A stretch of DNA of 64,000 nt from UBA2883 sp964017965 (lineage in GTDB: Bacteria; Cyanobacteriota; Vampirovibrionia; Gastranaerophilales; Gastranaerophilaceae). The notes below the pieces were generated by a model. It did not search any database and had not been told where the DNA came from. It saw only the letters and a list, made by a program, of their open reading frames with translations. A program made the position numbers and the translations under genes. The DNA is taken from the NCBI GenBank assembly GCA_964017965.1, contig CAXHNV010000001.1:372001-436000 (forward strand), read 5' to 3'. The stretch's first letter is position 1; each line of letters begins with the position of its first letter. Positions 8,482-17,487 of this stretch are shown one piece after another.

Positions 8482-9921
8482 CTAACCTCCAAACCCTACA
8501 ACAGCGGCTCTAATTACACTATCCAAACAAGTCGGAATAAAACATCCCAAAACAAACGCGAGTGTAAGCATAACCACCTGCGGAGCATACATACCGAACG
8601 TTAATTTTTTAACGTTTTCGTTATAAACTTCTAACTTCTTAGCGTTAGGTTCACCAAAGCTCATCTTGATAGCAGACTTTGCCAAACCGTATAAAATAAT
8701 CGTTAACAACACCACAAACGCACCGCATAGCACATAATGCTGTTGTACAACCATTGTTTTAATCATCAAAAATTCACTGATAAACAATAATGAAGGCGGG
8801 AACGCACAAATAGCGAGGAATGAAGCCACCCACAACCAGCCGGTTTTCTTATCAAGTCTCATAATCCCTGAAACAGACTTAATCTTCTTTGAGCCGAATA
8901 TAGTCAAAACATTGCCTGATGTAAGGAAGAAAGACGCCTTAACAAGTGAGTGCGCAATCATGTGAAGTATAGCAGCGTATAAAGCAACACCGCCTAAACC
9001 CGCACCAATCATCAAAATGCCCATATTCTCGATAGAAGAATACGCAAGCATTCTTTTGTAGTTTGAAATATAGTATAAAAATACAGCAGAGATAAACAAT
9101 GATAAAAATCCCATTGTCAACATCATAACTGTTGCAAACTCAGCACAATCCGCAATAACAACCATTCTGAACACTTTCATAATAATAAGAAAAGCAGAGT
9201 TCAAAAGTCCTGCTGAAAGCAATGCAGAGATAGGTGTAGGCGCTTCTGAGTGAGCGTCCGGTAACCAGAAATGTACAGGCGCAAGCCCCATTTTTGTACC
9301 GATACCAAACAATATAAATACATACGCAAGCTTTAACCAGTAAGGGTTAAACGCTTTTGCGTGGATATACAAATCATTAAACGCAAGAGAGTTTACAGAC
9401 CCGCTCGCTACTGTCAAAAGAATAATACCTACAAACGCAAGCGCAATCCCGATTGAACAGATAAAAACATATTTCCAGGCAGCTTCGATAGAATGTTTTG
9501 TGTTCTCAAAACAAATCAAATAAGCACTTGCCAGTGTTGTCGCTTCAATAAACACCCACGATAACCCGAGGTTATTACTCAAAATTGCACCTGTTATCGC
9601 AAGTACAAAAACTAAAGTCATACAAGAATAACGTGTGAGTTTATTAACCGAAATGTTTTCGTTTTTCATATAACCGCAGTTATAAACAGCAACCGCAAGA
9701 TAAACAATCGACAATAACATCATAAAGATGAAGTTTGAATGGTCGAGTGAGAAATATCTTGTTGCAGGTACAAGCTCAGGGTTAAGGCAATATGCAACCG
9801 ATACACCTGTATGTAATAGCGCATAGCCTACCAAAAGCGTATTGTTTAACCATTCTTTTCTGAATAACGCCAAAAGCAAACACGCAATCAGCGGGAATAT
9901 TAAAAGTAAATTAATCATCAT
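8482..9921 (-). CDS. ehrD: Ehr complex antiporter-like subunit (HyfF/NuoN-like)
   Basis: About 479 residues, almost entirely membrane helices of the Mrp/NuoL-M-N ion-pump family. Diagnostic segments are the Glu-containing helix (FIEATTLASAY), the Lys/His-rich PVHFWLPDAHSEAPTPISALLSA motif region, and the AYSSIENMG segment. It should translocate protons or sodium as part of the membrane arm. The start is taken at the ATG at 9921, which has AAAGGAT 7 nt upstream; a GTG at 9927 is also possible. It overlaps the end of the preceding gene by 11 nt and abuts ehrL, so translation is coupled. Confidence 0.9.
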   Translation of the reverse strand: MMINLLLIFPLIACLLLALFRKEWLNNTLLVGYALLHTGVSVAYCLNPELVPATRYFSLDHSNFIFMMLLSIVYLAVAVYNCGYMKNENISVNKLTRYSCMTLVFVLAITGAILSNNLGLSWVFIEATTLASAYLICFENTKHSIEAAWKYVFICSIGIALAFVGIILLTVASGSVNSLAFNDLYIHAKAFNPYWLKLAYVFILFGIGTKMGLAPVHFWLPDAHSEAPTPISALLSAGLLNSAFLIIMKVFRMVVIADCAEFATVMMLTMGFLSLFISAVFLYYISNYKRMLAYSSIENMGILMIGAGLGGVALYAAILHMIAHSLVKASFFLTSGNVLTIFGSKKIKSVSGIMRLDKKTGWLWVASFLAICAFPPSLLFISEFLMIKTMVVQQHYVLCGAFVVLLTIILYGLAKSAIKMSFGEPNAKKLEVYNENVKKLTFGMYAPQVVMLTLAFVLGCFIPTCLDSVIRAAVVGFGG

Positions 9922-10561
9922 ATTCACAATCCTTTAAATCTGATAAATGAGTGACTTCCAAACCGTCAAACTTTCTATTGATACTGTTAACCATTAAGCC
10001 TAAGATGAATATCGCAATGAACAAATCAAGCAATACCCCGAGGTTAACAACAATAGGCATTTCTTTCACTACCGATAAAGACAACAAGAAAATCCCGTTT
10101 TCCATAGTGATAAATGAAAGAATATTAGTAATAATCTTGTTTTTGATAGTGATAAGTAACAAGCTGATAATAATAACAGCGATAGAAACCCCGAAGTAAA
10201 CAGGGTTAATCATTTTTATAGCAGGGAAGTTGAAATCTGAAACCAAGAACCCTGTAAACAAAATAATCGTTGAAATGAACAAACAATAGAAATGCGGGAT
10301 ATTGGCTTCCGCGTCTCTATATTCGTGGGTAGTTTTAACAATCTTGTCTAAAAACATCGGAATAACCGTAGCTTTGACGATAAGGGTTTCAAACGCAAGG
10401 AACAGAAACCCGAGTTTTGACTGTTCTTCAATCCCGAAGTAACAAATCAAAAACAGCAGAATACCTTGCAAACAAAGGATTCTGATATGCGCCATCATAC
10501 GACTTGTTGCAGCCATATAGAGCATTGTTAACCCGAATAAAATTATAAGTGCATTTTCCAT
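9911..10561 (-). CDS. ehrC: Ehr complex HyfE-like membrane subunit
   Basis: 216-residue polytopic membrane protein with about seven hydrophobic helices. It is related to HyfE (a fusion-like relative of NuoK/MrpC) and has the characteristic NKIITNILSFITMENGIF region, equivalent to the NuoK Glu/Asn helix. Position in the operon, between the NuoH-like and NuoN-like genes, matches group-4 hydrogenase and Ehr gene order. Ends in an acidic tail. It overlaps ehrD by 11 nt and starts 2 nt after ehrB. Confidence 0.87.
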   Translation of the reverse strand: MENALIILFGLTMLYMAATSRMMAHIRILCLQGILLFLICYFGIEEQSKLGFLFLAFETLIVKATVIPMFLDKIVKTTHEYRDAEANIPHFYCLFISTIILFTGFLVSDFNFPAIKMINPVYFGVSIAVIIISLLLITIKNKIITNILSFITMENGIFLLSLSVVKEMPIVVNLGVLLDLFIAIFILGLMVNSINRKFDGLEVTHLSDLKDCEYDD

Positions 10562-10563
10562 TT

Positions 10564-11502
10564 TTAATTCCCATATATTTTAATAGCAACCAACGAAAGA
10601 ATAATCAACGCAAAAGAGCTCATAGCAAATATAAACTCAAACACGTGAGACATTCTCAATCTTGCAATAGCAGATTCGACTGTTCCGACAACGAACGCAA
10701 TCAAACCCAGTACAGCAAGGAACGCTAACGCACACCAGCCCAAACCGATTGTAGAGACAAGGTTTGCAGGAAGGATAAAGTTAGCGATTAAAGCTTCTAA
10801 GATAACCATTTTGATACCTGCTGCCCATGTAATAACAGCAAGGTCCTGACCTGAGTTATCGAGTATCATAACCTCGTGAATCATAGTTAATTCTAAGTGA
10901 GTTGTAGGGTCATCAACCGGAACTCTTGAACATTCTGTCACAAGCATAATGAACATAGCCAACACTGCAAGAACGGCAATCAAGATACCGAAGTTACCCG
11001 CTTTATCAAGTATCATTCCCAAACAACCGAACGAGTAGTTGTTAGTCAAAGCCATTATTGAAGCCATTATTATAAAGAATGCCGGCTCAATAATAGTAGT
11101 AAAACAAGCTTCACGGCTTGCACCCATACCCTCAAAGCTGCTGCCTGTATCCATTGCAGAGATTAGAGCAAAGAACTTTCCTAACCCTAAGATGTATGAG
11201 AATATGATGAAAGCGCCTTCGATGTTTATAACAGAATAACCTGCTAACATCGGTGCAAACAAGCCCGCAACGAACGTTGTCGCAAACACGACAATCGGTG
11301 CAAACCTGAATATCCAAGAAGTTGTTACGCTTATTACCTGATCTTTTTTAAAAAGTCTTACAAAATCCCAAACGGGCTGCCAGATAGAAACACCTTTTCT
11401 TCCTGCCCAGAACGCTTTTGTTTTCTTGATTATGCCTAATACGATAAACGGCGCAATCAACAAGACTAATATATTAAATATGATTACTAAACTGTTTTCC
11501 AT
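10564..11502 (-). CDS. ehrB: Ehr complex NuoH/HyfC-like membrane subunit
   Basis: 312 residues with about eight helices. It is the NuoH family member that joins the cytoplasmic arm to the pump arm. Recognisable motifs are GRKGVSIWQPVWDFVRLFKKD near residue 35 and the conserved CSRVPVDDPTTHLELTMIHE loop, whose charged residues line the coupling channel in complex I. Six nt separate it from ehrA and 2 nt from ehrC. Confidence 0.93.
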   Translation of the reverse strand: MENSLVIIFNILVLLIAPFIVLGIIKKTKAFWAGRKGVSIWQPVWDFVRLFKKDQVISVTTSWIFRFAPIVVFATTFVAGLFAPMLAGYSVINIEGAFIIFSYILGLGKFFALISAMDTGSSFEGMGASREACFTTIIEPAFFIIMASIMALTNNYSFGCLGMILDKAGNFGILIAVLAVLAMFIMLVTECSRVPVDDPTTHLELTMIHEVMILDNSGQDLAVITWAAGIKMVILEALIANFILPANLVSTIGLGWCALAFLAVLGLIAFVVGTVESAIARLRMSHVFEFIFAMSSFALIILSLVAIKIYGN

Positions 11503-11508
11503 AATTAC

Positions 11509-13479
11509 CTACCCGAATAAAACTACCCCAACAAGCGACAATACAAGGAATATCAACCCGTAAAGGATGTATTGCTGAATATTACCGTTTTGGATTTTTT
11601 CAAACTTAACAAGGAACTTTTCTGTTGCCTTAATGAACGGTTTCAAGAAATACGCTTCTTCAACGTCTTCTATATGTAACTCAAAGTGTGCGTCTTTAGG
11701 GAACAGAGTTTTTGGTTTTTTGATATCGAACACTTTTTTGAATAACGGTGTCAACATTGATAATAGAGGACTTGCATAAGATGAAGCCGTGTATTGTAAG
11801 TGGTTGTTAGGTTTATCATAACCGCAGCCCCACGTACAATGTTGAGCGCGTTTGTTTTCGATTACAAGCTTAACCATTGTTAATAACAAAATGAACGCTA
11901 TTAAACCGAAACAAACCAGTGATACATTTTGCATTAAAGTAACGATATCAGGAACATTGACAGCACCTGTGAATACTGAAACAGGAGCGGTCATAAAGTT
12001 GAATACCTGCTTAGGACAAACCCCGATAACTAGTGTAAGAATTGCTAAAACTGACATAGGGAAGATAAACGAGATTGTTGTATCTTCTTTTACGTTTTCA
12101 GCAGCTTCACTGCGAGGCATACCTAAGAAAATTATACTAAACGCTTTTGTGAAACAAAGAATAGCCAGTGTTCCAACAAGCGCTAAACCTGCGATTACAA
12201 GGATTAGGGTGATTAAAGACCCTAGAGTATTTATTGTTAAACCTTTAAGCATACCAAAATAGATTAAAAATTCGCTTATGAACCCGTTGAATGGCGGAAG
12301 TCCGCAGATTGCGACTGAACCGACAAGGAACAATAACGCTGTTTTTGGCATAGACTTGATTAAGCCGCCGAGGATTTCGATATCTTTTGTGTGGGTTTTT
12401 GTATAAACTGAGCCTGCTGCAAGGAACAACAACTCTTTGAATATAGAGTGGTTAAGGATATGCAGAATACCGCCTGTGAACCCTAATACTGCAACAGGTG
12501 TACAATGATAAGCAAGCCCTAACATACCTACACCGATACCTATACCTATAATACCGATATTTTCAATACTGTGGTATGCAAGAAGTCGTTTCAAATCGTG
12601 TTGGGTTATTGCATAAAGCACGCCGTAGAGTGCTGAGATAACAGAGATTATCAGAACGAAATAACCTAAAGATACAGCAGGTGCAACGATAAGTGATAAG
12701 ATTCTCAAAATACCGTAGATACCTGTCTTAATCATAACACCTGACATTATGCCTGAGACGTGAGATGGTGCTGCAGGGTGAGCATCAGGTAACCAGTTGT
12801 GGAACGGAACGAATCCGGCTTTGATACCGAAACCTACAAACGATAGCAAGAATACTATTGTTGAAAAGGTTTGGTTGTTTGTAAGAACTTCTTTGAATGT
12901 AGAGAATTCCAAACTGTTAGCATTTATTGTCATAAGAACAAACGCTAAGATTATGAATAATACAGAGATGTGCATATAAATAAGGTATTTGATACCTGCT
13001 GAAAGCACTTCTTTTTTGTTGTCTTCAAAGATTACGAGGAACGCTGAAGATAGTGACATTATTTCCCATACGATAAGGAACATCAGCGCGTTTTGAACTG
13101 TTACTACTGATAGCATTGAAGCTATTAATAATACTAAGAACAAACAGTGTGATGAGATGTTCATACCTTTATTGAGGTAGTGTTTCATATAACCGTTAGC
13201 ATATATTGTTGCTAAGAAACTCATACAAGAGATAACGAGTATAAAAAACGCTGATAACGGGTCAATAACAACGTTTACTAACCCGAACGGTGTTGAGCAG
13301 GCGAAAGTTTGTGACAGTGTTTCACCTGATGTAATCACTTTTATGGCAGGTATTGAGCATAAAACCGCGCCAATCCCGGTGAATAGTGAAACTATTTTAA
13401 ATTTAAGCTTTTCGCTGCAAAATAATGATATAAAACCCCCGATTAACAGGGCAATTAAACCTATAAAATATGTATTCAT
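11509..13479 (-). CDS. ehrA: Ehr complex large antiporter-like subunit (HyfB/NuoL-like)
   Basis: About 656 residues and roughly 16 helices, NuoL/HyfB family with a long C-terminal extension. Visible: VWEIMSLSSAFLVIFED (Glu helix), FVPFHNWLPDAHPAAPSHVSGIMSG (Lys/His motif), LLAYHSIENIG. It is likely the distal ion pump of the complex. The ATG at 13479 (MNTYFIGL) is chosen because GGGAAAGAG lies 3 nt before it; an upstream in-frame ATG at 13503 has no RBS. First gene of the operon, reading A-B-C-D-L-S, which is the order of described Ehr clusters. Confidence 0.92.
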   Translation of the reverse strand: MNTYFIGLIALLIGGFISLFCSEKLKFKIVSLFTGIGAVLCSIPAIKVITSGETLSQTFACSTPFGLVNVVIDPLSAFFILVISCMSFLATIYANGYMKHYLNKGMNISSHCLFLVLLIASMLSVVTVQNALMFLIVWEIMSLSSAFLVIFEDNKKEVLSAGIKYLIYMHISVLFIILAFVLMTINANSLEFSTFKEVLTNNQTFSTIVFLLSFVGFGIKAGFVPFHNWLPDAHPAAPSHVSGIMSGVMIKTGIYGILRILSLIVAPAVSLGYFVLIISVISALYGVLYAITQHDLKRLLAYHSIENIGIIGIGIGVGMLGLAYHCTPVAVLGFTGGILHILNHSIFKELLFLAAGSVYTKTHTKDIEILGGLIKSMPKTALLFLVGSVAICGLPPFNGFISEFLIYFGMLKGLTINTLGSLITLILVIAGLALVGTLAILCFTKAFSIIFLGMPRSEAAENVKEDTTISFIFPMSVLAILTLVIGVCPKQVFNFMTAPVSVFTGAVNVPDIVTLMQNVSLVCFGLIAFILLLTMVKLVIENKRAQHCTWGCGYDKPNNHLQYTASSYASPLLSMLTPLFKKVFDIKKPKTLFPKDAHFELHIEDVEEAYFLKPFIKATEKFLVKFEKIQNGNIQQYILYGLIFLVLSLVGVVLFG

Positions 13480-13507
13480 GTCTCTTTCCCAATCTGTATA
13501 CAATTAT

Positions 13508-13536
13508 GTTTTAAAACTAACAAAGAATGAAGTCAA
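13508..13536 (-). promoter_or_regulatory. Candidate promoter of the Ehr operon
   Basis: On the minus strand TTGACT (13531-13536), 17-nt spacer, TAAAAC (13508-13513). Good -35, mediocre -10. It sits about 30 nt before ehrA. Confidence 0.45.
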
Positions 13537-13563
13537 GAGAGAATTAATCAGGTATTAGGTGGA

Positions 13564-13591
13564 TTGACTAAGTGCGCAAAAATGTTACCAT
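13564..13591 (+). promoter_or_regulatory. Candidate promoter of the TPR-glycosyltransferase pair
   Basis: TTGACT (13564-13569), 16-nt spacer, TACCAT (13586-13591), 20 nt before the ATG at 13612. It is divergent from the Ehr promoter. There is no clear Shine-Dalgarno before 13612. Confidence 0.4.
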
Positions 13592-13611
13592 AGCATTGGA
13601 ATACTGTAAGC

Positions 13612-15246
13612 ATGAATAACACAAAACTTTTAGCACAGGCAAATACACTGATTAAACAATGCAAATTCGACGAAGCGGAGCGAATCTATCTTGATTTGCT
13701 TGTCAAATCACCGGATGACCCTGTGCTGCAAGCGTTTCTCGGAAGGCTCTATATTCGTAAACGCAAGTATAAAAGTGCTGAACGTATCCTTCAAAAATCT
13801 TATGACAAACGTAAATCGGCGGCTTCAATCTCAGCGCTCGCGTTTTGTAAGTTTCGTCTGCAAAAATACGACGACGCGATAATACTTTATGAAGAGTTGT
13901 TTAAATACGATAAAGACAGTCCGAAGATTTATAACAAGATAATCGACGGGTTCAGAGAGCTGCAGATGTACGATTTTGAACTTGCTTACGCACAAAAGTT
14001 CTATGACAAACATCCGGAACTCGATAACGCTATGGTGCGCTTGACCCAGAGCTATCTTGATAAAGGCGATTTAAAAAACGCTGAATCGTTTTGTGCTAAG
14101 ACTATCCAAAAATTCCCGAAATGTCCTGAGATATGGATTGTTGCGGGCAACCTGCAAGAGTTTTTGTATTGTAATGAGGAGCTTGCTCAGGAATGTTATA
14201 TTACCGCAATCGAAAATGGCGGAATAATCGGACATTATCATCTCGGGGTGAGCTATATCAAGGTCGGCAAGTTTGATGAGGCTGAAAAACATCTTACAAC
14301 GATTACGAAACTCTTACCGAACGAGACCTACCCGAAAGCCGCTCTCGGTACGCTTTTTCTGACCTTGAAAGATATGAAAAAAGGTTATGAATATTTCTTT
14401 CATAGAGACAAATCACCTGAAATAGCACTGCTCAAGAACCTTTGGGACGGCTCCGAACAGAAAGAAAAGATGCTGCTTTTATATTGCGATCAGGGTTTGG
14501 GCGACCATTTGCAGTTTATAAGGTATTTGCCGTTGCTTGCTAAAAAGTTTAAGAATGTTTCTGTGCTTACAAGAAAACCTTGTCTTGAATTGTTTAAACG
14601 AAATTATAACCTCGATAACGTTGAGTTTTATGACAGTTTATCGGATGTGAAACCTTATGATTGCTACGTTTTGGCGTCTGATGTTCCGTATTATCTTAAC
14701 CTCGATTTTGACAATATTCCGTATGCAAAAGGGTACTTGAAAGCTGATGAAACGAAGGTAGAGTATTTCAAGAACAAGTATTTTAATAACGATAAGCTAA
14801 AGGTCGGATTGTGTTGGAAAGCCGGCGGGATAGGGATTCGCGGAGCTATTAATAGGACTGTGAATATCGAGTATTTCAAGAAAATGTTCGAGCTTTCTGA
14901 GGATGTTCAGTTTTACTCCGTACAGCTCGAGGATATCTTTGACGGGTGTAAGAAGTATCCGCAGATTGTGGATTTGGAAGGCGAGATAAAGGATTTTGAC
15001 GATACGGCTGCTATTATCGAAAACTGTGATGTTTTTGTGACGGTCGATACTTCGTGCGCACACGTTGCCGGTGCTCTGGGTAAAAAGACGATTGTCTTGA
15101 TACCGTATTGTGCGGATTGGCGCTGGTTTAACCACGACAAAACGACTGAGTGGTACGATTCTGTTGAGCTTTTGAAACAACAGGACCGGCAGGATTGGTT
15201 TATTGAGGTTGATAAAATAACCGAACAATTAAAGGGATTATTATGA
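13612..15246 (+). CDS. TPR protein with C-terminal glycosyltransferase-9-like domain (paralogue 1)
   Basis: 544 residues. Residues 1-270 are tetratricopeptide repeats (CKFDEAERIYLDLL, KYKSAERILQKSY, KFDEAEKHLTTI). Residues 285-544 resemble heptosyltransferase/GT9-type domains: a CDQGLGDHLQFIRYLPLLA nucleotide-sugar entry motif, the LKVGLCWKAGG segment, and the VTVDTSCAHVAGALGKKT loop. The family would transfer a sugar from a nucleotide donor; acceptor unknown. No signal peptide, so it acts in the cytoplasm. It overlaps the next paralogue by 4 nt (ATGA), indicating translational coupling. Function on envelope glycans or glycoproteins is inference. Confidence 0.85.
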   Translation: MNNTKLLAQANTLIKQCKFDEAERIYLDLLVKSPDDPVLQAFLGRLYIRKRKYKSAERILQKSYDKRKSAASISALAFCKFRLQKYDDAIILYEELFKYDKDSPKIYNKIIDGFRELQMYDFELAYAQKFYDKHPELDNAMVRLTQSYLDKGDLKNAESFCAKTIQKFPKCPEIWIVAGNLQEFLYCNEELAQECYITAIENGGIIGHYHLGVSYIKVGKFDEAEKHLTTITKLLPNETYPKAALGTLFLTLKDMKKGYEYFFHRDKSPEIALLKNLWDGSEQKEKMLLLYCDQGLGDHLQFIRYLPLLAKKFKNVSVLTRKPCLELFKRNYNLDNVEFYDSLSDVKPYDCYVLASDVPYYLNLDFDNIPYAKGYLKADETKVEYFKNKYFNNDKLKVGLCWKAGGIGIRGAINRTVNIEYFKKMFELSEDVQFYSVQLEDIFDGCKKYPQIVDLEGEIKDFDDTAAIIENCDVFVTVDTSCAHVAGALGKKTIVLIPYCADWRWFNHDKTTEWYDSVELLKQQDRQDWFIEVDKITEQLKGLL

Positions 15247-16889
15247 ATTTTCAACAAAAAAAACTTGTAGATTTAGCATATAAATGTATATATTTTGGTA
15301 AGTACGATTACGTAAAGATTGTGTTGACGCGGTTGTTGCAGAATAATACGTCTAATGCAGAGGTTTTGTCGGCGATTAGCGGGATTTATATAGCTATGCG
15401 TAAGTATGATAAGGCTATGGCTTATGCAAGACGCGCGTTTGAGATTGAAAAGAGTGTTGAGAGTTTGGAATCGTTGGCGAACGCTTGTAACGTTAACGGG
15501 AACTATGAAGATTCTGCGATTATGTACGAGGAACTTACAAAATATAATAAAGACGAGATAGTCTATTTTTTATGTAAGGACGCTTATAAGAACCTCGGGC
15601 TTGAAGAAGAAGGGATTCGGGTTCTTGAAGAGGGTGTTAAGGAACATCCTACGGCTGCGATGATGGCTACGATTGTGTTTGAGTATCTGCAGATTGGTAT
15701 GGATGATAAGGCGAAGGAATGGCTTGAAACTTTAAAGAAGAAGTTCCCTAATAACGCTATTACTGAGAATTCGCTCGGGTTTTATTATGAGGGTTCTGTT
15801 AATGATTATGATGAGGCGAAGAAACATTTCTTGAAGGCTGCAAAGCTCGGATATATTGAGGCTTATTATAACCTCGGAGTTTGCTGTAAGCATAGTGAGG
15901 ATTTTGAGAGTGCAGAGAAGTATCTTAAGAAACTGCGTTCTATAAAGAAAAAAACGGGTTGTGACTATAATTATACGCTGGGCTCTATTTATATGGCGCA
16001 AAGAAAGATGAAGCTCGGATATAAGTATTATACTGAACGTGAGAGCAAACAGAGTATGAACTACCGTGAGAGGAAGAACTATTGGGACGGGAAGGACTAT
16101 CCTGACAAGGTTCTGTATGTTACTTCTGAGCAGGGGTTTGGTGATAACATCCAGTTTTCAAGGTTCTTGCCTTTGGTGGCAAAGAAGTTTAAGAAGGTTT
16201 ATTATGCTGTTCCGGAACCGCTTTATGACTTGATGAAACGTAGTTTCAAGAAGTGTCGGAACCTTGAGGTTATCAGGTACGGGGTGTTTAAGCCGTATCA
16301 TAAGTTTATGATGATTATGGATGTTCAGAACTTGTTGAACATTTCTTATCATAATATCCCTATGCAAAAACCTTATATGGTGAGTGATGAGGAGAAGGAT
16401 TATGAGTGCCGGATTAAGCATTTTCGCGGCGAGGGTTTGAAGATTGGTTTGAACTGGCGTGCTAAGGGTATGGGGTTCCGGGACGCTGTATATAGGACGA
16501 TAGATGCACCGTATTATTTTAAGCGGTTGTTTGAGCTGGAAGGAAACCGGTATTATTCATTCCAGATGAATGATATTTTCGGGATGTGCGAGAAATATCC
16601 TCAGATAGTGGATTTAGAGGGTGAGATTAAGAATTTTGATGATACGGCATCGTTGTTGAAGGGTTTGGACGTACTTATTACGGTTGATACGGCGCTTGCG
16701 CACTTGGCGGGAGCGTTGGGGGTTAAGACTTATTTGTTATTGTGTCATGCACCGGACTGGAGATGGTTTGATAACGAGCGAAAGACGGAGTGGTACGAGA
16801 GTGTAACGGTTATTCGACAAAAGGACAGAAGGACGTGGGACGACGTCGCTGACAAACTTTACGAGTACATTTCACAGCAGAGCAAGTAA
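15243..16889 (+). CDS. TPR protein with C-terminal glycosyltransferase-9-like domain (paralogue 2)
   Basis: 548 residues, same architecture as its upstream neighbour. N-terminal TPR helices run to about residue 275 (KYDKAMAYARRAFEIEK, DFESAEKYLKKL). The C-terminal GT9-like part has SEQGFGDNIQFSRFLPLVA, LKIGLNWRAKGMG, and VDTALAHLAGALGVKTY. The segment QIVDLEGEIK-FDDTA is almost identical in paralogues 1 and 2, while the TPR part has diverged, suggesting different protein partners but a conserved reaction. The start codon overlaps the previous stop. It ends 3 nt before the convergent XRE gene. Confidence 0.85.
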   Translation: MNFQQKKLVDLAYKCIYFGKYDYVKIVLTRLLQNNTSNAEVLSAISGIYIAMRKYDKAMAYARRAFEIEKSVESLESLANACNVNGNYEDSAIMYEELTKYNKDEIVYFLCKDAYKNLGLEEEGIRVLEEGVKEHPTAAMMATIVFEYLQIGMDDKAKEWLETLKKKFPNNAITENSLGFYYEGSVNDYDEAKKHFLKAAKLGYIEAYYNLGVCCKHSEDFESAEKYLKKLRSIKKKTGCDYNYTLGSIYMAQRKMKLGYKYYTERESKQSMNYRERKNYWDGKDYPDKVLYVTSEQGFGDNIQFSRFLPLVAKKFKKVYYAVPEPLYDLMKRSFKKCRNLEVIRYGVFKPYHKFMMIMDVQNLLNISYHNIPMQKPYMVSDEEKDYECRIKHFRGEGLKIGLNWRAKGMGFRDAVYRTIDAPYYFKRLFELEGNRYYSFQMNDIFGMCEKYPQIVDLEGEIKNFDDTASLLKGLDVLITVDTALAHLAGALGVKTYLLLCHAPDWRWFDNERKTEWYESVTVIRQKDRRTWDDVADKLYEYISQQSK

Positions 16890-16892
16890 CCT

Positions 16893-17111
16893 TTAGTCTT
16901 CAAAGTCGAAGAGGTCTTTTATGGTTGTATTCATTGCGCAAGCAAGTCTGAATAGTAATCTGGTTGAGGGGTTGTTTTTGCCTGCTTCTAATTTGCCGAC
17001 ATAGGTAGGGTGAATATTAACAATCTCAGCCAGTTGCTCCTGTGTCAAACCTGCTGCCTGCCTGTATCTTTTTAAGTTCTTCCCTAACTTATTTAAACAT
17101 TCTTGTTCCAT
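16893..17111 (-). CDS. XRE-family HTH transcriptional regulator (twin A)
   Basis: 72 residues, essentially a lone HTH_3 domain: LGKNLKRYRQAAGLTQEQLAEIVNIHPTYVGKLE with recognition helix HPTYVGKLEAG. A single domain of this size usually dimerises and represses its own gene. Its start ATG lies 6 nt after a TATATT -10 box that is part of a repeated operator, so the mRNA is probably leaderless. It is closely related to the next upstream gene (twin B). The product LFDFED end is shared with twin B (LFDFDK). Confidence 0.9.
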   Translation of the reverse strand: MEQECLNKLGKNLKRYRQAAGLTQEQLAEIVNIHPTYVGKLEAGKNNPSTRLLFRLACAMNTTIKDLFDFED

Positions 17112-17117
17112 ACAACT

Positions 17118-17161
17118 AATATAGACTGATACTCTTCATCAATGTATAGACTGACACGCTT
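17118..17161 (-). promoter_or_regulatory. Promoter-operator of XRE twin A with two direct repeats 25 bp apart
   Basis: Two copies of a 17-nt element, minus-strand consensus AAGCGTATCAGTCTATA, occupy 17120-17136 and 17145-17161. The proximal copy contains the -10 box TATATT (17118-17123). A repressor bound there would block RNA polymerase. Confidence 0.65.
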
Positions 17162-17173
17162 GTTAACCGTATT

Positions 17174-17392
17174 CTATTTATCGAAATCAAACAAATCAGA
17201 AAGCTTAATGTTTAAAGCTCTCGTAATGCAAAATAAAAGCTTAACAGACGGATTACACTTTCCCAGTTCAAGTTTTCCTATATATGTTTGGTGTATTCCT
17301 ACTTTGAATCCCAAACTCTCTTGCGTTAGCCCTGCTAATTTTCTATAGCGTTTTAGATTCTTACCCAGATTTTGCAATACTTTTGTGTTCAT
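17174..17392 (-). CDS. XRE-family HTH transcriptional regulator (twin B)
   Basis: 72 residues from the ATG at 17392 (MNTKVLQNLGK); the frame continues to a TTG at 17401, less likely. A single HTH_3 domain (GKNLKRYRKLAGLTQESLGFKVGIHQTYIGKLE), closely similar in length and sequence to twin A. The start lies 7 nt after a TATATT -10 box, again leaderless by appearance. Twin A and twin B each have the same two-copy operator, so they probably cross-regulate. Confidence 0.9.
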   Translation of the reverse strand: MNTKVLQNLGKNLKRYRKLAGLTQESLGFKVGIHQTYIGKLELGKCNPSVKLLFCITRALNIKLSDLFDFDK

Positions 17393-17399
17393 ACTTGAC

Positions 17400-17443
17400 A
17401 ATATAGACTAGTACGCTTATTATTTGTATAGACTGATACGCTT
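17400..17443 (-). promoter_or_regulatory. Promoter-operator of XRE twin B with two direct repeats 25 bp apart
   Basis: Copies of the same 17-nt element at 17402-17418 and 17427-17443, again with 25-bp period, and a TATATT -10 box at 17400-17405 inside the proximal copy. The distal copy lies 45 nt before the divergent HAD gene, so it may affect that gene too. Confidence 0.65.
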
Positions 17444-17487
17444 ATTTGAGGCTAAAAGTCTTTACAATAAAGGAGTATACAAAAATT

